A stretch of 64,000 nt of DNA from Microbacterium suaedae (GTDB lineage: Bacteria > Actinomycetota > Actinomycetes > Actinomycetales > Microbacteriaceae). The translations under genes were made by a program, and so were the position numbers. This document shows, piece by piece, positions 33,531 through 42,202 of the stretch. The DNA lies in assembly GCF_003254645.1 (NCBI RefSeq), contig NZ_PNFD01000004.1, positions 62,001 to 126,000 on the forward strand, written 5' to 3'. Every line of letters starts with the position of its first letter. The stretch's first letter is position 1. The notes beneath the pieces are model-generated. The model saw only the letters and a program-made list of their open reading frames with translations. It was not told the DNA's origin and searched no databases.

Positions 33531-34883
33531 GTGACCCCTCCTCTCGCGACGGCCGGCGTGCTCGCGCAGCGCGTCGGCGCCCCCACGCCGACCGGCATCG
33601 CGTCGACGCTCGCGTCGCTCATCGCCGACGGGTCGCTCGCGCCCGGTGACCGGCTCCCGACGGTGCGCGACTTCGCGCGAGCGCTCGGGGTGAGCCCGGC
33701 GACGGTGTCGACCGCGTGGCAGGCCCTTGCGGGTGCGGGCGCGATCATCGCGCGCGGCAGAGCCGGCACCTTCATCCGCCAGACCGAGACAGACGCGGTC
33801 ACCCCGCACACGACGCGCCTCGCGGGCCACGTCGAGCAGACCCGCCTCGATCTTTCCCGGGGAACTCCCGATCCGGCGCTCCTGCCCGACCTCGCCCGGG
33901 CCTTCGCGCGCGCGACACCGCGTGCGGGGACCGCAAGCTACCATGACAGCCCCGTGCTGCCGGCCCTGGAACGACAGCTGCGGGCGGGGTGGCCGGAGCC
34001 ATCCCACCGGATCACGATCCTCGACGGCGCTCTCGACGCGATCGACCGATCCCTGCAGCAGCTGACGCGCTTCGGCGACCGCGTGATCATCGAGGAACCG
34101 ACGTTCCCGCCATTTCACGACCTGCTCGAGGCGCTTCACCTGGTCGCCGTCCCCGTCGAGATGGACGAGAACGGCATGCTCCCCGACGCGCTCGCCGATG
34201 CGCTCGGGTGTGGTCCGCGCGCCGTCCTCCTGCAGCCGCGGGCGCAGAATCCGACGGGCGCATCGATGTCAGCCGGACGCGCGGCCGAGATCGCCGACGT
34301 CCTCCGCCTCTCTCCACGCGGCCGCGCCCTGACGGTGATCGAGGATGATCACTCCGACGCGATCGCGCAGGCGTCCCCCGTTTCCCTCGCCCCCGCCCTG
34401 CCCGAGCAGACTCTCGTCGTGCGGTCGTTCTCGAAGTCACACGGCCCGGACCTGCGCATCGCCGCGCTCGGCGGTCCCGATGCCGTCGTCGAGCGCATCG
34501 AAGCACGGCGCACCCTCGGCGCATGGTGGACGCCGAGGTTCATCCAGCGCATCGTCGCGGAACTCCTCGTCGATGGCGAGGCGATCGCCGACCTCGCGCT
34601 CGCCCGCGCCACCTACGCGGCGCGCCAGCGCCGCTTCGCCGCCGCGCTCTCCTCTGAACTGGGCCACGAAGTGGGGGCGTTCGACGGCATCAATGCGTGG
34701 ATCCCCGTCGCCGACGAACGCGCCGCCATCGTCTCGCTCGCCGCGCAGGGCATTCGTGCCGCCGCGGGCAGCGCCTTCACGCTGTCGGATGCGAGCGATC
34801 GGATCCGATTGACGATCGGCGCCCTCGACTCGGATCCCGCTCCGATCGCCGCCGCCGTCGCCCGCGCCTCCCGCGCGGGGTAG
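33531..34883 (+). CDS. MocR-type (GntR HTH plus aminotransferase fold) regulator
   Basis: Transcription factor of 450 residues. An N-terminal GntR winged helix (about 12-85; GDRLPTVRDFARALGVSPATVSTAWQ region) is fused to a class I aminotransferase-like domain. PLP-site residues are kept: Asn240 in QNPTG, Asp272 in EDDHSD and Lys302 in RSFSKSHG. Such proteins sense PLP plus an amino compound. Divergent placement next to the catabolic operon and the tandem repeat between them argue that it controls the operon, perhaps sensing beta-alanine as PLP aldimine (inference). The start is GTG at 33531. The gene ends before a hairpin shared with sucD. Confidence 0.9.
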   Translation: MTPPLATAGVLAQRVGAPTPTGIASTLASLIADGSLAPGDRLPTVRDFARALGVSPATVSTAWQALAGAGAIIARGRAGTFIRQTETDAVTPHTTRLAGHVEQTRLDLSRGTPDPALLPDLARAFARATPRAGTASYHDSPVLPALERQLRAGWPEPSHRITILDGALDAIDRSLQQLTRFGDRVIIEEPTFPPFHDLLEALHLVAVPVEMDENGMLPDALADALGCGPRAVLLQPRAQNPTGASMSAGRAAEIADVLRLSPRGRALTVIEDDHSDAIAQASPVSLAPALPEQTLVVRSFSKSHGPDLRIAALGGPDAVVERIEARRTLGAWWTPRFIQRIVAELLVDGEAIADLALARATYAARQRRFAAALSSELGHEVGAFDGINAWIPVADERAAIVSLAAQGIRAAAGSAFTLSDASDRIRLTIGALDSDPAPIAAAVARASRAG

Positions 34884-34902
34884 CGACTTCCAGAGAACGC
34901 AA

Positions 34903-34938
34903 AGGGCGCCCCGCCGGATCGATCCGACGGGGCGCCCT
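34903..34938. terminator. Bidirectional terminator, mocR-type gene / sucD
   Basis: An 11-bp stem (AGGGCGCCCCG) continues, after one C-A mismatch, into the palindrome CGGATCGATCCG. It lies between two convergent genes, 19 bases after one stop and 16 before the other. No U-run. Confidence 0.85.
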
Positions 34939-34954
34939 CGACGAGGCTCAGGGC

Positions 34955-35857
34955 TTACAGCGCCTGCAGGATCTCGCGCATGAGCTGGGCGGTCTCGCTC
35001 GGCGTCTTGCCGACCTTCACGCCCGCGGCCTCAAGGGCCTCCTTCTTGGCCGAGGCCGTGCCTGCCGATCCGGAGACGATGGCGCCGGCGTGACCCATCG
35101 TCTTTCCCTCGGGCGCGGTGAAGCCCGCGACGTAGCCGACGACCGGCTTCGTCACATGCGCCTTGATGTACTCGGCCGCGCGCTCCTCGGCGTCGCCACC
35201 GATCTCGCCGATCATGACGATCGCCTTGGTCTCGGGGTCGTTCTCGAACGCCTCGAGCGCGTCGATGTGCGTCGTGCCGATGACCGGGTCGCCGCCGATG
35301 CCGATGGCGGTCGAGAAACCGAAGTCGTTCAGCTCGAACATCATCTGGTAGGTGAGGGTTCCCGACTTCGACACGAGGCCGATCGGTCCCTTGCCCGTGA
35401 TGTTCGCGGGGGTGATGCCCGCGAGCGCCTCGTCGGGCGTGATGATGCCCGGGCAGTTCGGCCCGATGATGCGGGTCTTGTTACCCTTCGACTTCGCGTA
35501 GGCCCACGCCTCGGCGGCGTCACCCACGGGCACACCCTCGGTGATGACGACGAGCAGCGGGATCTCGGCATCGATGGCCTCGATCATCGCGTCCTTCGTG
35601 AACTTCGGCGGGACGAACGCGACCGACACATCAGCGCCCGTCTCCTTCATCGCCTCCGCGACGGAGCCGAACACGGGCAGCTCCACCTCGCCCTCGTGCG
35701 CCGTCTCGTGCGTGACGGTCGTACCGGCCTTGCGCGCGTTGACGCCGCCGACGATGTGGGTGCCGGCCTTGAGCATCAGCGCGGTGTGCTTGGTGCCCTC
35801 GCCGCCGGTGATGCCCTGGACGATGACCTTCGAATCCTTGTTGAGGTAGATCGACAT
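34955..35857 (-). CDS. sucD: Succinyl-CoA synthetase alpha subunit (ADP-forming type)
   Basis: TCA-cycle enzyme subunit of 300 residues that forms a phosphohistidine and binds CoA. CoA-binding [11 protein letters not shown], then [12 protein letters not shown], and GHAGAIVSG with the phosphorylated His256 are all present. The ATG at 35857 is 25 bases after the sucC stop behind AAGGACAAGAAG. With SucC it converts succinyl-CoA to succinate with substrate-level phosphorylation. Length matches the family. Confidence 0.97.
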   Translation of the reverse strand: MSIYLNKDSKVIVQGITGGEGTKHTALMLKAGTHIVGGVNARKAGTTVTHETAHEGEVELPVFGSVAEAMKETGADVSVAFVPPKFTKDAMIEAIDAEIPLLVVITEGVPVGDAAEAWAYAKSKGNKTRIIGPNCPGIITPDEALAGITPANITGKGPIGLVSKSGTLTYQMMFELNDFGFSTAIGIGGDPVIGTTHIDALEAFENDPETKAIVMIGEIGGDAEERAAEYIKAHVTKPVVGYVAGFTAPEGKTMGHAGAIVSGSAGTASAKKEALEAAGVKVGKTPSETAQLMREILQAL

Positions 35858-35882
35858 CTTCTTGTCCTTATCCGTCTTCGTC

Positions 35883-37049
35883 TCAGGCGTTCGCCAGCTC
35901 GGCGGCCTTGTCGGCGCCCTCGTCCATCCCGGCGGCGAGGGTGACGAGCGGGTGGTTCGCGTCCGCGAGGATCGCGCGCCCCTCCTCGACCTGGTTGCCG
36001 TCAAGACGCACGACGAGCGGCTTCGTGGCCGCGTCGCCGAGGATCTCGAGCGCCTTCACGATGCCCTCTGCAACGGCCACGCAGCTCGTGATGCCGCCGA
36101 AGACGTTGACGAAGACGCTCTTGACCTGCGGGTCGCCGAGGATGACGTCGAGGCCGCTGGCCATGACCTGCGCGTTCGCGCCGCCGCCGATGTCGAGGAA
36201 GTTCGCGGGCTTCACGCCGCCGTGGTTCTCGCCTGCGTACGCCGTGACGTCGAGCGTCGACATGACGAGGCCCGCGCCGTTGCCGATGATGCCGACCTCG
36301 CCGTCGAGCTTGACGTAGTTGAGGCCGGCCTCCTTGGCCTTCGCCTCGAGCGGATCGGCCGCACCCTTGTCCTCGAGCTCCTCGTGCTCGGGGTGGCGCA
36401 CCTCCGAGCCGTTGTCGTCGAGCGAGACCTTGCCGTCGAGGGCGATGATGTCGCCCTCCGCCGTGCGCACGAGGGGGTTGACCTCGACGAGCGTCGCGTC
36501 CTCGCCCGTGTAGACGTCGTACAGCTTGACGAAGACCTCGGCGACCTGGCTCACGAGCTCCTCGGGGAAGTTCGCGGCCTGGGCGATCTCGATCGCCTTG
36601 GTCTTGTCGATTCCGACGAGCGGGTCGACCTCGACGCGCGCGAGCGCCTCGGGCTTCTCGACCGCGAGCTGCTCGATCTCGACGCCGCCCTCGACGCTGC
36701 ACAGCGACAGGTAGGAGCGGTTCGCGCGGTCAAGCAGCACCGAGAAGTAGTACTCCTCGGCGATGTTGGCGCCGGCAGCCACCATCACACGCTGGACGGT
36801 GTGGCCCTTGATGTCGAGGCCGAGGATCGCCTTCGCCGCCTCGTACGCCTCTTCGGGGTTCTTGGCGACCTTCACGCCGCCAGCCTTGCCGCGGCCGCCG
36901 GTCTTCACCTGGGCCTTGACGACGACCACGCCGCCGATCTTCTCGGCCGCTGCCTTCACCTCCTCGGGGGTGTCGGCCACGAGGCCGGCGAGCACCGGCA
37001 CCTCGTACTTCTCAAAAAGGTCTCGAGCCTGGTACTCGTAGAGATCCAC
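35883..37049 (-). CDS. sucC: Succinyl-CoA synthetase beta subunit
   Basis: ATP-grasp subunit of 388 residues. It begins [19 protein letters not shown], as in other actinobacteria, with a GTG start behind AAGGA at seven bases. [18 protein letters not shown] binds nucleotide; later [15 protein letters not shown] and FVNVFGGI runs complete the subunit. The promoter is probably the TAGGCT at 37139-37144, leaving a leader of about 85 bases that contains a palindrome. It heads the two-gene sucCD operon. Confidence 0.97.
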   Translation of the reverse strand: MDLYEYQARDLFEKYEVPVLAGLVADTPEEVKAAAEKIGGVVVVKAQVKTGGRGKAGGVKVAKNPEEAYEAAKAILGLDIKGHTVQRVMVAAGANIAEEYYFSVLLDRANRSYLSLCSVEGGVEIEQLAVEKPEALARVEVDPLVGIDKTKAIEIAQAANFPEELVSQVAEVFVKLYDVYTGEDATLVEVNPLVRTAEGDIIALDGKVSLDDNGSEVRHPEHEELEDKGAADPLEAKAKEAGLNYVKLDGEVGIIGNGAGLVMSTLDVTAYAGENHGGVKPANFLDIGGGANAQVMASGLDVILGDPQVKSVFVNVFGGITSCVAVAEGIVKALEILGDAATKPLVVRLDGNQVEEGRAILADANHPLVTLAAGMDEGADKAAELANA

Positions 37050-37107
37050 GTCGCATTCCTTCGGTGGGGCACGGGAAAAGAGGCAGCCGCGCTCGTGGGT
37101 TGGACTG

Positions 37108-37121
37108 TCTCGATGTCGAGA
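37108..37121. promoter_or_regulatory. Palindrome TCTCGA-TG-TCGAGA in the sucC leader, candidate operator
   Basis: Perfect 6-bp inverted repeat with a two-base spacer, 18 bases downstream of the TAGGCT -10 hexamer on the minus strand. Its place just after the predicted start site suits a repressor site. The regulator is unknown. Confidence 0.35.
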
Positions 37122-37138
37122 GACCTCGACCGTCGTCC

Positions 37139-37144
37139 AGCCTA
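37139..37144 (-). promoter_or_regulatory. -10 hexamer TAGGCT upstream of sucC
   Basis: Minus-strand TAGGCT in the only gap before sucC. The same hexamer precedes several other genes here. No clear -35 was recognised. Confidence 0.4.
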
Positions 37145-37172
37145 CTACCGCCGCGAAAACGGTCGCCCCACG

Positions 37173-37199
37173 AAAAAGCGCCCCGCGGCCGCGGGGCGC
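37173..37199 (-). terminator. Rho-independent terminator of the 51-aa membrane protein gene
   Basis: An 11-bp GC stem (GCGCCCCGCGG and its complement, meeting with no spacer) is followed on the minus strand by five T residues. It begins 16 bases after the small gene stop and lies before the sucC promoter. Confidence 0.9.
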
Positions 37200-37215
37200 C
37201 TTCGCGTGAAGACCG

Positions 37216-37371
37216 CTACTTCGCGCTCTTGAACATCGGCAGCGCCATCGCGAGGCAGACGGCGAGGATGCCGAGCGCAAAGACGAGCCCCTGGAACGAC
37301 GAGACCATGAATGCGACGGCAAACAGGAACAGCCCGCCGAGGAACAGGATCAGCGCGAGAATGAACATCAT
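37216..37371 (-). CDS. Small 51-residue membrane protein
   Basis: Hypothetical protein of 51 residues, starting [17 protein letters not shown]. It is almost wholly hydrophobic, with two membrane segments (about 2-22 and 27-46) and a short basic tail ending KSAK. It is supported by its own signals: TAGGCT -10 at 37405-37410, GGAGGG about 11 bases before the first ATG, and a classic terminator right after the stop. Either of two adjacent ATGs could be used. Its position between the LysR gene and sucC has, I believe, homologues in related genera. Function unknown. Confidence 0.75.
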   Translation of the reverse strand: MMFILALILFLGGLFLFAVAFMVSSFQGLVFALGILAVCLAMALPMFKSAK

Positions 37372-37404
37372 GATGGAACAGCCCTCCGGAAAAGTCTGAG
37401 CTCC

Positions 37405-37410
37405 AGCCTA
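37405..37410 (-). promoter_or_regulatory. -10 hexamer TAGGCT of the small membrane protein gene
   Basis: Minus-strand TAGGCT, 33 bases before the ATG at 37371, with a Shine-Dalgarno-like GGAGGG in between. Confidence 0.4.
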
Positions 37411-37453
37411 CCGGCTGCGGAGGGCGCGCGAGGACGACCCACTCCGGGACAGA

Positions 37454-38344
37454 TCACACCCCCACGAGCGCGTCGATGGCGGCACGCACTCTGCGCGGGA
37501 CGCGATGCTGACCGGCGGTGACGGCCACGATCGCGTTCGACTCGGCGAGCCCCCGCAGCGGCGGGAACACGACGCGGCGACCGTCGAAGGTCTCATCGGT
37601 CGCGGGCGGGCTGTTCACCAGGGAATACCCGTAGCCACGCGCTACCAGCGACAGAATCGTCTGAATGTTGCCGCTCGTATACCGGATCCGCGGCTCGTGC
37701 CCCGCCGCGCGCAGCTGTGCGGTCAGACGCTCAACAGTCGGAGGCACGCTGAGAAAGATCGCATCCTCCCCCACGATATCCGCGATCTCGACGGCGTCCC
37801 TGCGGGCAAGCGGATGCGATGTGGGGAGCACGGCGTGCAACCGGACCTTCGCCAGCAGGTCCTGGCGGAGCGCCGGATCGGCCTGCTGGCTGTACAGCAG
37901 CGCCATGTCGAGACGCCCCGTGCGCACCTCTTCCTGTATGTCGCCGGGCGACCCCTCGTGGAAGTCGACTTCGACGCGCGGATGGCTCTGATCGAAGCGC
38001 TCGACGAGCTCGGGAATCAGGCGCGGCGACAGCGTGAAGCTGCATCCGACGCGCAATGTGCCCGTCAGCTCGCCTGCACCGTCGGCGACGACCTCCACTG
38101 CCTCGTCGACCCCCTCGAGCACGCGCCGCGCGTGAGCCGCGAACAACAGTCCGCGTCGAGTCGGCACGACTCGGCGCGATCTGCTCCTGATCAGCAGATC
38201 GACGCCGAGCGCGCGCTCGAGCTGCGCGACCGACATGGACAGCGCCGCTTGGGACACGTGCTCGGCAACAGCCGCGGCGGTCACGGACCCGGCGTCGACG
38301 ACGGCCACGAAGTACTGCATCTGCCGGAGCGTCACGTCTGCCAT
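37454..38344 (-). CDS. LysR family transcriptional regulator
   Basis: Regulator of 296 residues with an N-terminal winged helix (about 4-63; QMQYFVAVVDAGSVTAAAVAEH region) and a C-terminal ligand-binding domain (about 90-290). It is divergent from the MBL-fold hydrolase, MHS transporter and acyl-CoA dehydrogenase genes, so it probably controls them. The 95-base gap holds a T-N11-A dyad. The start follows AAGGAAACCG. The inducer is not deducible; the effector domain GCSFTLSPRLIPEL is of the general CbbR/CynR type. Confidence 0.92.
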   Translation of the reverse strand: MADVTLRQMQYFVAVVDAGSVTAAAVAEHVSQAALSMSVAQLERALGVDLLIRSRSRRVVPTRRGLLFAAHARRVLEGVDEAVEVVADGAGELTGTLRVGCSFTLSPRLIPELVERFDQSHPRVEVDFHEGSPGDIQEEVRTGRLDMALLYSQQADPALRQDLLAKVRLHAVLPTSHPLARRDAVEIADIVGEDAIFLSVPPTVERLTAQLRAAGHEPRIRYTSGNIQTILSLVARGYGYSLVNSPPATDETFDGRRVVFPPLRGLAESNAIVAVTAGQHRVPRRVRAAIDALVGV

Positions 38345-38359
38345 CGGTTTCCTTGATTG

Positions 38360-38374
38360 ATGAGATCAGATCAT
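38360..38374. promoter_or_regulatory. LysR-type T-N11-A box
   Basis: ATGA-N7-TCAT dyad, containing T-N11-A at 38361-38373, in the divergent LysR / hydrolase gap. It lies 16 bases from the regulator start. Confidence 0.5.
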
Positions 38375-38439
38375 TTGACTTTTCAGATTAGCGGGGGGCG
38401 GTCACTCTGGACAGAGCCGCCACCTCCGAAGGGAATCTC

Positions 38440-39501
38440 ATGACGAACCGCGACCTCACCCCTCGCGTCATCACGCTGGGAACCGCCGGCGGTCCGCGCT
38501 GGTGGGGATCGGGCCAGCCGATCCGCCGCTCCGGCATCGCCACGGCGATCCAGGTCGGCGACGCGTTCTATCTCGTCGACTGCGGGCACGGCGTCGGACG
38601 TCGCATCAACGAGGCCGGCCTCAGTCTCGGCAACCTGCGTGGCGTGTTCCTCACCCACCTCCACTCCGACCACACGATCGACCTCGCGAGCCTCGCCGTC
38701 TTCGGCCTGTACGAGATGCTCGAGCGGACCGGCTCCCCCGTCGTGCTCATGGGCCCGGGAGACCGCGGCATGCTGCCGCCGGTCTCTCCCCGCGCCGCCG
38801 TGCCGCCGCGGCCAGTGGCCCCCGAACACCCCACGCCCGGGACGGCCCGGATGTTCGACACGCTGATGGCGGCGCACGCCACCGATCTGAACGACCGGAT
38901 CATCGACAGCCTGCGGCCGAGTCCGCTCGACCTCTTCGCGGCGCGCGACATCGAGATCCCCGAGGGCGTCGGCTATCACCCGAACGACGCCCCCACGCCC
39001 CGCATGGCGCCCTTCGAGATCTACCGAGACGAGCTCGTCACCGTCACCGCGACGCTCGTCGAGCATCCGCCCATCGCCCCCGCGTTCGGATTCCGCTTCG
39101 AGACCGCGGGCGGCTCCGTCACGATCTCCGGCGACACGGCCCCGACCCCGAACATGATCGAGCTCGCGCGCGACACCGACCTGCTGCTGCACGAGGCGAT
39201 CGACTTCGACTTCGTCGAGTCGATCTATGCGCATCGCACTGACGATGGCTCACGCGCCTCGCGCGACCACCACTACAAGTCCCATACCTCGGTGCGCGAC
39301 GCGGCCCGCATCGCCGCGCGCGCAGGGGCCCGCCAGTTGGCGCTGCACCATCTCGTCCCCGGCACCGCGGACGACGACGTCTGGCGGGCCGCCGCCGACG
39401 AGTTCGACGGCCTCTTCCACCTCCCCGATGACCTCGACGTCATCCCCCTGCGCGACGAGGACGCCCTCGTCGGCTCTCCCCCGCTCCGTCGACGCGCCTG
39501 A
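38440..39501 (+). CDS. Metallo-beta-lactamase-fold hydrolase (RNase Z/arylsulfatase-like)
   Basis: MBL-fold metallohydrolase of 353 residues. The zinc motif is THLHSDH (72-78); further ligands are expected in ISGDTAP, LLHEAIDF and LALHHLVPG. A large insertion (about 95-175) separates the two halves. The SDH variant and the opening VITLGTAGGPRWW suit the RNase Z-like/phosphodiesterase/arylsulfatase branch, but catabolic context argues for a small-molecule ester or lactone hydrolase. It has no signal peptide, so it is cytosolic. The start follows GAAGGGAATCTC. It is 33 bases before the transporter gene. Confidence 0.85.
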   Translation: MTNRDLTPRVITLGTAGGPRWWGSGQPIRRSGIATAIQVGDAFYLVDCGHGVGRRINEAGLSLGNLRGVFLTHLHSDHTIDLASLAVFGLYEMLERTGSPVVLMGPGDRGMLPPVSPRAAVPPRPVAPEHPTPGTARMFDTLMAAHATDLNDRIIDSLRPSPLDLFAARDIEIPEGVGYHPNDAPTPRMAPFEIYRDELVTVTATLVEHPPIAPAFGFRFETAGGSVTISGDTAPTPNMIELARDTDLLLHEAIDFDFVESIYAHRTDDGSRASRDHHYKSHTSVRDAARIAARAGARQLALHHLVPGTADDDVWRAAADEFDGLFHLPDDLDVIPLRDEDALVGSPPLRRRA

Positions 39502-39534
39502 GCGTCGACATCTCGGTCGATTCAAGGAGGAATC

Positions 39535-40881
39535 ATGACTGATCGCACCCGCCCGGCCGGAGCCGAGACACTCGACTCCGCCGACACCGCCACCGTCGTC
39601 GCCACGTCGCTGAACACGCCGCAGATGCGGCGCATCCTCTCTTCGAGCTTCATCGGCACGGCGATCGAGTACTACGACTTCATCCTCTACGCGGTCGCGT
39701 CCTCCGTGGTATTCAACCGCGTGTTCTTCGAGAACCTGCCCGACGCCGTCGCGATCTTCGCCTCGTTCGCGACCCTGGCCGCCGGATACATCGTCCGCCC
39801 TCTCGGCGGGATCGTGTTCGGACACTTCGGCGACCGCGTCGGGCGAAAGAAGATGCTCGTCCTGTCGATGCTCATGATGGGCGTCGCCACGACGGCGATC
39901 GGACTGCTGCCGACGACCGCGCAGATCGGCGTGATCGCCCCGATCCTGCTCGTCACGCTCCGCCTCGTGCAGGGAGTCGCCGTCGGCGGCGAGTGGGGCG
40001 GAGCCGCGCTCATGGCGATGGAGCACGCGCCCCGGCACCAGCGCGGGTTCGCGACCTCCTTCGCGAACGCTGGTGGTCCCGCCGGCGCGATCCTCGCGAC
40101 GCTCGTGGTCTCGTTCCTATCGGGCGTCACGGGGGATCAGTTCCTCACGTGGGGATGGAGGATCCCCTTCCTCCTCAGCGCCGTGCTCATCGCCGTGGGG
40201 CTCGTCATTCGGCTCCGCGTGACGGAGTCGCCGCTGTTCCAGAAACTCGAGCAGTCGAGCGAGAAGCGGCGCCTGCCGATCCTGGACGTGCTCGCCCACC
40301 ACCCGCGCGCCGTGCTGCTCGCCCTGATCGCGACGATGAGCTTCTACTGCTGCCAGGGCATCGTCACCGTGTGGGGCGTATCTGTCTCCGTCGAGGCGGG
40401 CGCCGACCGCACGAGCGTCCTCGTGTGGAAGGCCGTCGGCGCGGCCCTCACACTCGTCATCACCTTCCTCTCGGCCCGTCTGAGCGACCGCATCGGCCGT
40501 CGCACCGTCCTCGTCATCGGCGGTGGCCTCGGGATCCTGCTCGCCTACCCGATGCTCATCCTGCTGACGAACGGCACGGTGTGGGGATTCGCGACGGCCG
40601 ATCTGCTCGGGAACGGACTCGTCCAGGGACTGCTGTACGGCCCCATCGGCGCGTACATTGCCGAGCAGTTCCCGACTCGCGTCCGATACACGGGAGCATC
40701 GCTTGCCTACCAGGGCGCATCAACTCTCGGCGCCGGCTTCACTCCCATGATCGCAAGCGGACTGGTGCTCCTGGCGGACGGATCCATCTGGCTCGTCGGC
40801 GTGTTCTGGATCGCGGTGATGCTCGCCGGAACGATCGCCGTCCTGCGAACCGCCGAAGGGTCCCGCAAGGAGCTCACCTAG
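39535..40881 (+). CDS. MHS-family MFS metabolite:proton symporter
   Basis: Twelve-helix major facilitator of 448 residues. SSFIGTAIEYYDFILYA and the loop GHFGDRVGRKKMLVLSML mark the metabolite:H+ symporter (MHS; ShiA/KgtP/ProP-like) group, which takes up organic acids such as shikimate, dicarboxylates, benzoate derivatives or betaines. LRLVQGVAVGGEWGGA is also typical. The ribosome site AAGGAGGAATC is the best in the window. It is probably cotranscribed with the hydrolase gene, providing the uptake step for its substrate (inference). Confidence 0.92.
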   Translation: MTDRTRPAGAETLDSADTATVVATSLNTPQMRRILSSSFIGTAIEYYDFILYAVASSVVFNRVFFENLPDAVAIFASFATLAAGYIVRPLGGIVFGHFGDRVGRKKMLVLSMLMMGVATTAIGLLPTTAQIGVIAPILLVTLRLVQGVAVGGEWGGAALMAMEHAPRHQRGFATSFANAGGPAGAILATLVVSFLSGVTGDQFLTWGWRIPFLLSAVLIAVGLVIRLRVTESPLFQKLEQSSEKRRLPILDVLAHHPRAVLLALIATMSFYCCQGIVTVWGVSVSVEAGADRTSVLVWKAVGAALTLVITFLSARLSDRIGRRTVLVIGGGLGILLAYPMLILLTNGTVWGFATADLLGNGLVQGLLYGPIGAYIAEQFPTRVRYTGASLAYQGASTLGAGFTPMIASGLVLLADGSIWLVGVFWIAVMLAGTIAVLRTAEGSRKELT

Positions 40882-40941
40882 CCGCCCACGGGCCTTTGTA
40901 GGCTCCCGACAGCCCGCTCGTGCGCGACGCGCCTGGCGCCC

Positions 40942-40947
40942 TAGCCT
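40942..40947 (+). promoter_or_regulatory. -10 hexamer of a predicted leaderless acyl-CoA dehydrogenase promoter
   Basis: TAGCCT, then seven bases, then the ATG at 40955. No Shine-Dalgarno sequence. This suggests the gene is transcribed separately from the hydrolase/transporter pair. Confidence 0.5.
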
Positions 40948-40954
40948 GGCCCTC

Positions 40955-42187
40955 ATGGCAACGGAGCAGTTCCCCGGCGAGCGCGTGAGCTCGTACAACG
41001 TCACCGGACCTCTCGACACCGACTACTACGACGTCTTCGCGGATCTCGCAGACGGCGAGCGCGACGCGTGGAGTCGCGCCCGCGCCGTCGTCGGCGAAAT
41101 CGCAGACGATCTGCTGGACGCGTGGGAGCGGGCGGAGTACCCACACGAGCGGATCCTCGGCTCGCTCGGACGTCACGACGTCATGACCGACGGTGTCGAA
41201 CACGACGGCCTCACGCGTCTCAGCCCGCTCGCGGCGGGACTCGTGAACATGGAGCTGTCGCGCGGCGATGGATCCCTCGGAACCGTCCTCGCCGTCCAGG
41301 GCGGTCTCGCGCTGCGCACGCTCGCCCTGTTCGGCAGCGATGCGCAGAAGGAGCGATGGCTGCGGCCGATCGCGCGCGGCGAGGTGCCCGGATCCTTCGC
41401 TCTGACAGAGCCTGATCACGGCAGCGATTCGACGGGCCTCGAGACGACGGCCCGGCGCGACGGCGACGAGTGGGTGCTGCGCGGCGCGAAGAAGTGGATC
41501 GGGAACGGCGCCTCCGGCGGCATCACCTTCACCTGGGCGCGGATCGACGACGAGTCCGACGACGACCACGGACGTGTCGGCTGCTTCCTGGTTGCCCAGG
41601 ACACGCCGGGCTACCGCGGGGATGTCATCCAGGGCAAGGGGTCGCTGCGCGCGATCCACCAGGCCCACATCCGGCTCGACGACGTGCGCCTGCCCCTCGA
41701 CGCGCGCCTCCCCGGTGCGCACGCCTTCGCCGACACCTCGCGCGTGCTGTTCGCGACGCGATCGGGCGTCGCGTGGTCGGCCCTCGGCCACGCGACCGCC
41801 TGCTACGAGGCGGCGCTGCAGTACGCGGGCGAGAGGATCCAGTTCGGCCGCCCGCTGGCCGGTTTCCAGATCGTGCAGGAGCGCCTCACGCGCATGCTCT
41901 CCCAGCTCACCGGCATGCAGCTCTTCTGTCGGCGCCTCGCCGACCTCGAGGCATCGGGGGCGCTGCGCCCGACGCAGGCGTCGCTCGCGAAGTACACGAA
42001 CACGCGCGCCGCGCGCGACATCGCTCGCGAGGCGCGCGACATGCTCGGCGGCAACGGGATCCTGCTCGAGAACCGCGTCATGCAGCACCTCGCGGACATC
42101 GAGGCCCTCCACACCTACGAGGGCACCGAGAGCGTGCAGGCTCTCCTCATCGGCCGGGACATCACGGGCGTCGGGGCGTTCGTGTAG
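40955..42187 (+). CDS. Acyl-CoA dehydrogenase, glutaryl-CoA dehydrogenase-like
   Basis: FAD enzyme of 410 residues. FALTEPDHGSDSTGLETTA covers the flavin/substrate loop, KKWIGNGASGGITFTWAR the middle beta domain, and ARDMLGGNGILLENRVMQHLADIEALHTYEGTES includes the probable catalytic base Glu389. The sequence is nearest to the glutaryl-CoA dehydrogenase/DmdC-like branch with a YEGT motif. It could oxidise glutaryl-CoA or a branched acyl-CoA. The start ATG is set by the leaderless promoter. It is convergent with glgC. Confidence 0.9.
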   Translation: MATEQFPGERVSSYNVTGPLDTDYYDVFADLADGERDAWSRARAVVGEIADDLLDAWERAEYPHERILGSLGRHDVMTDGVEHDGLTRLSPLAAGLVNMELSRGDGSLGTVLAVQGGLALRTLALFGSDAQKERWLRPIARGEVPGSFALTEPDHGSDSTGLETTARRDGDEWVLRGAKKWIGNGASGGITFTWARIDDESDDDHGRVGCFLVAQDTPGYRGDVIQGKGSLRAIHQAHIRLDDVRLPLDARLPGAHAFADTSRVLFATRSGVAWSALGHATACYEAALQYAGERIQFGRPLAGFQIVQERLTRMLSQLTGMQLFCRRLADLEASGALRPTQASLAKYTNTRAARDIAREARDMLGGNGILLENRVMQHLADIEALHTYEGTESVQALLIGRDITGVGAFV

Positions 42188-42202
42188 AGTCCCGCCGCCC
42201 GT

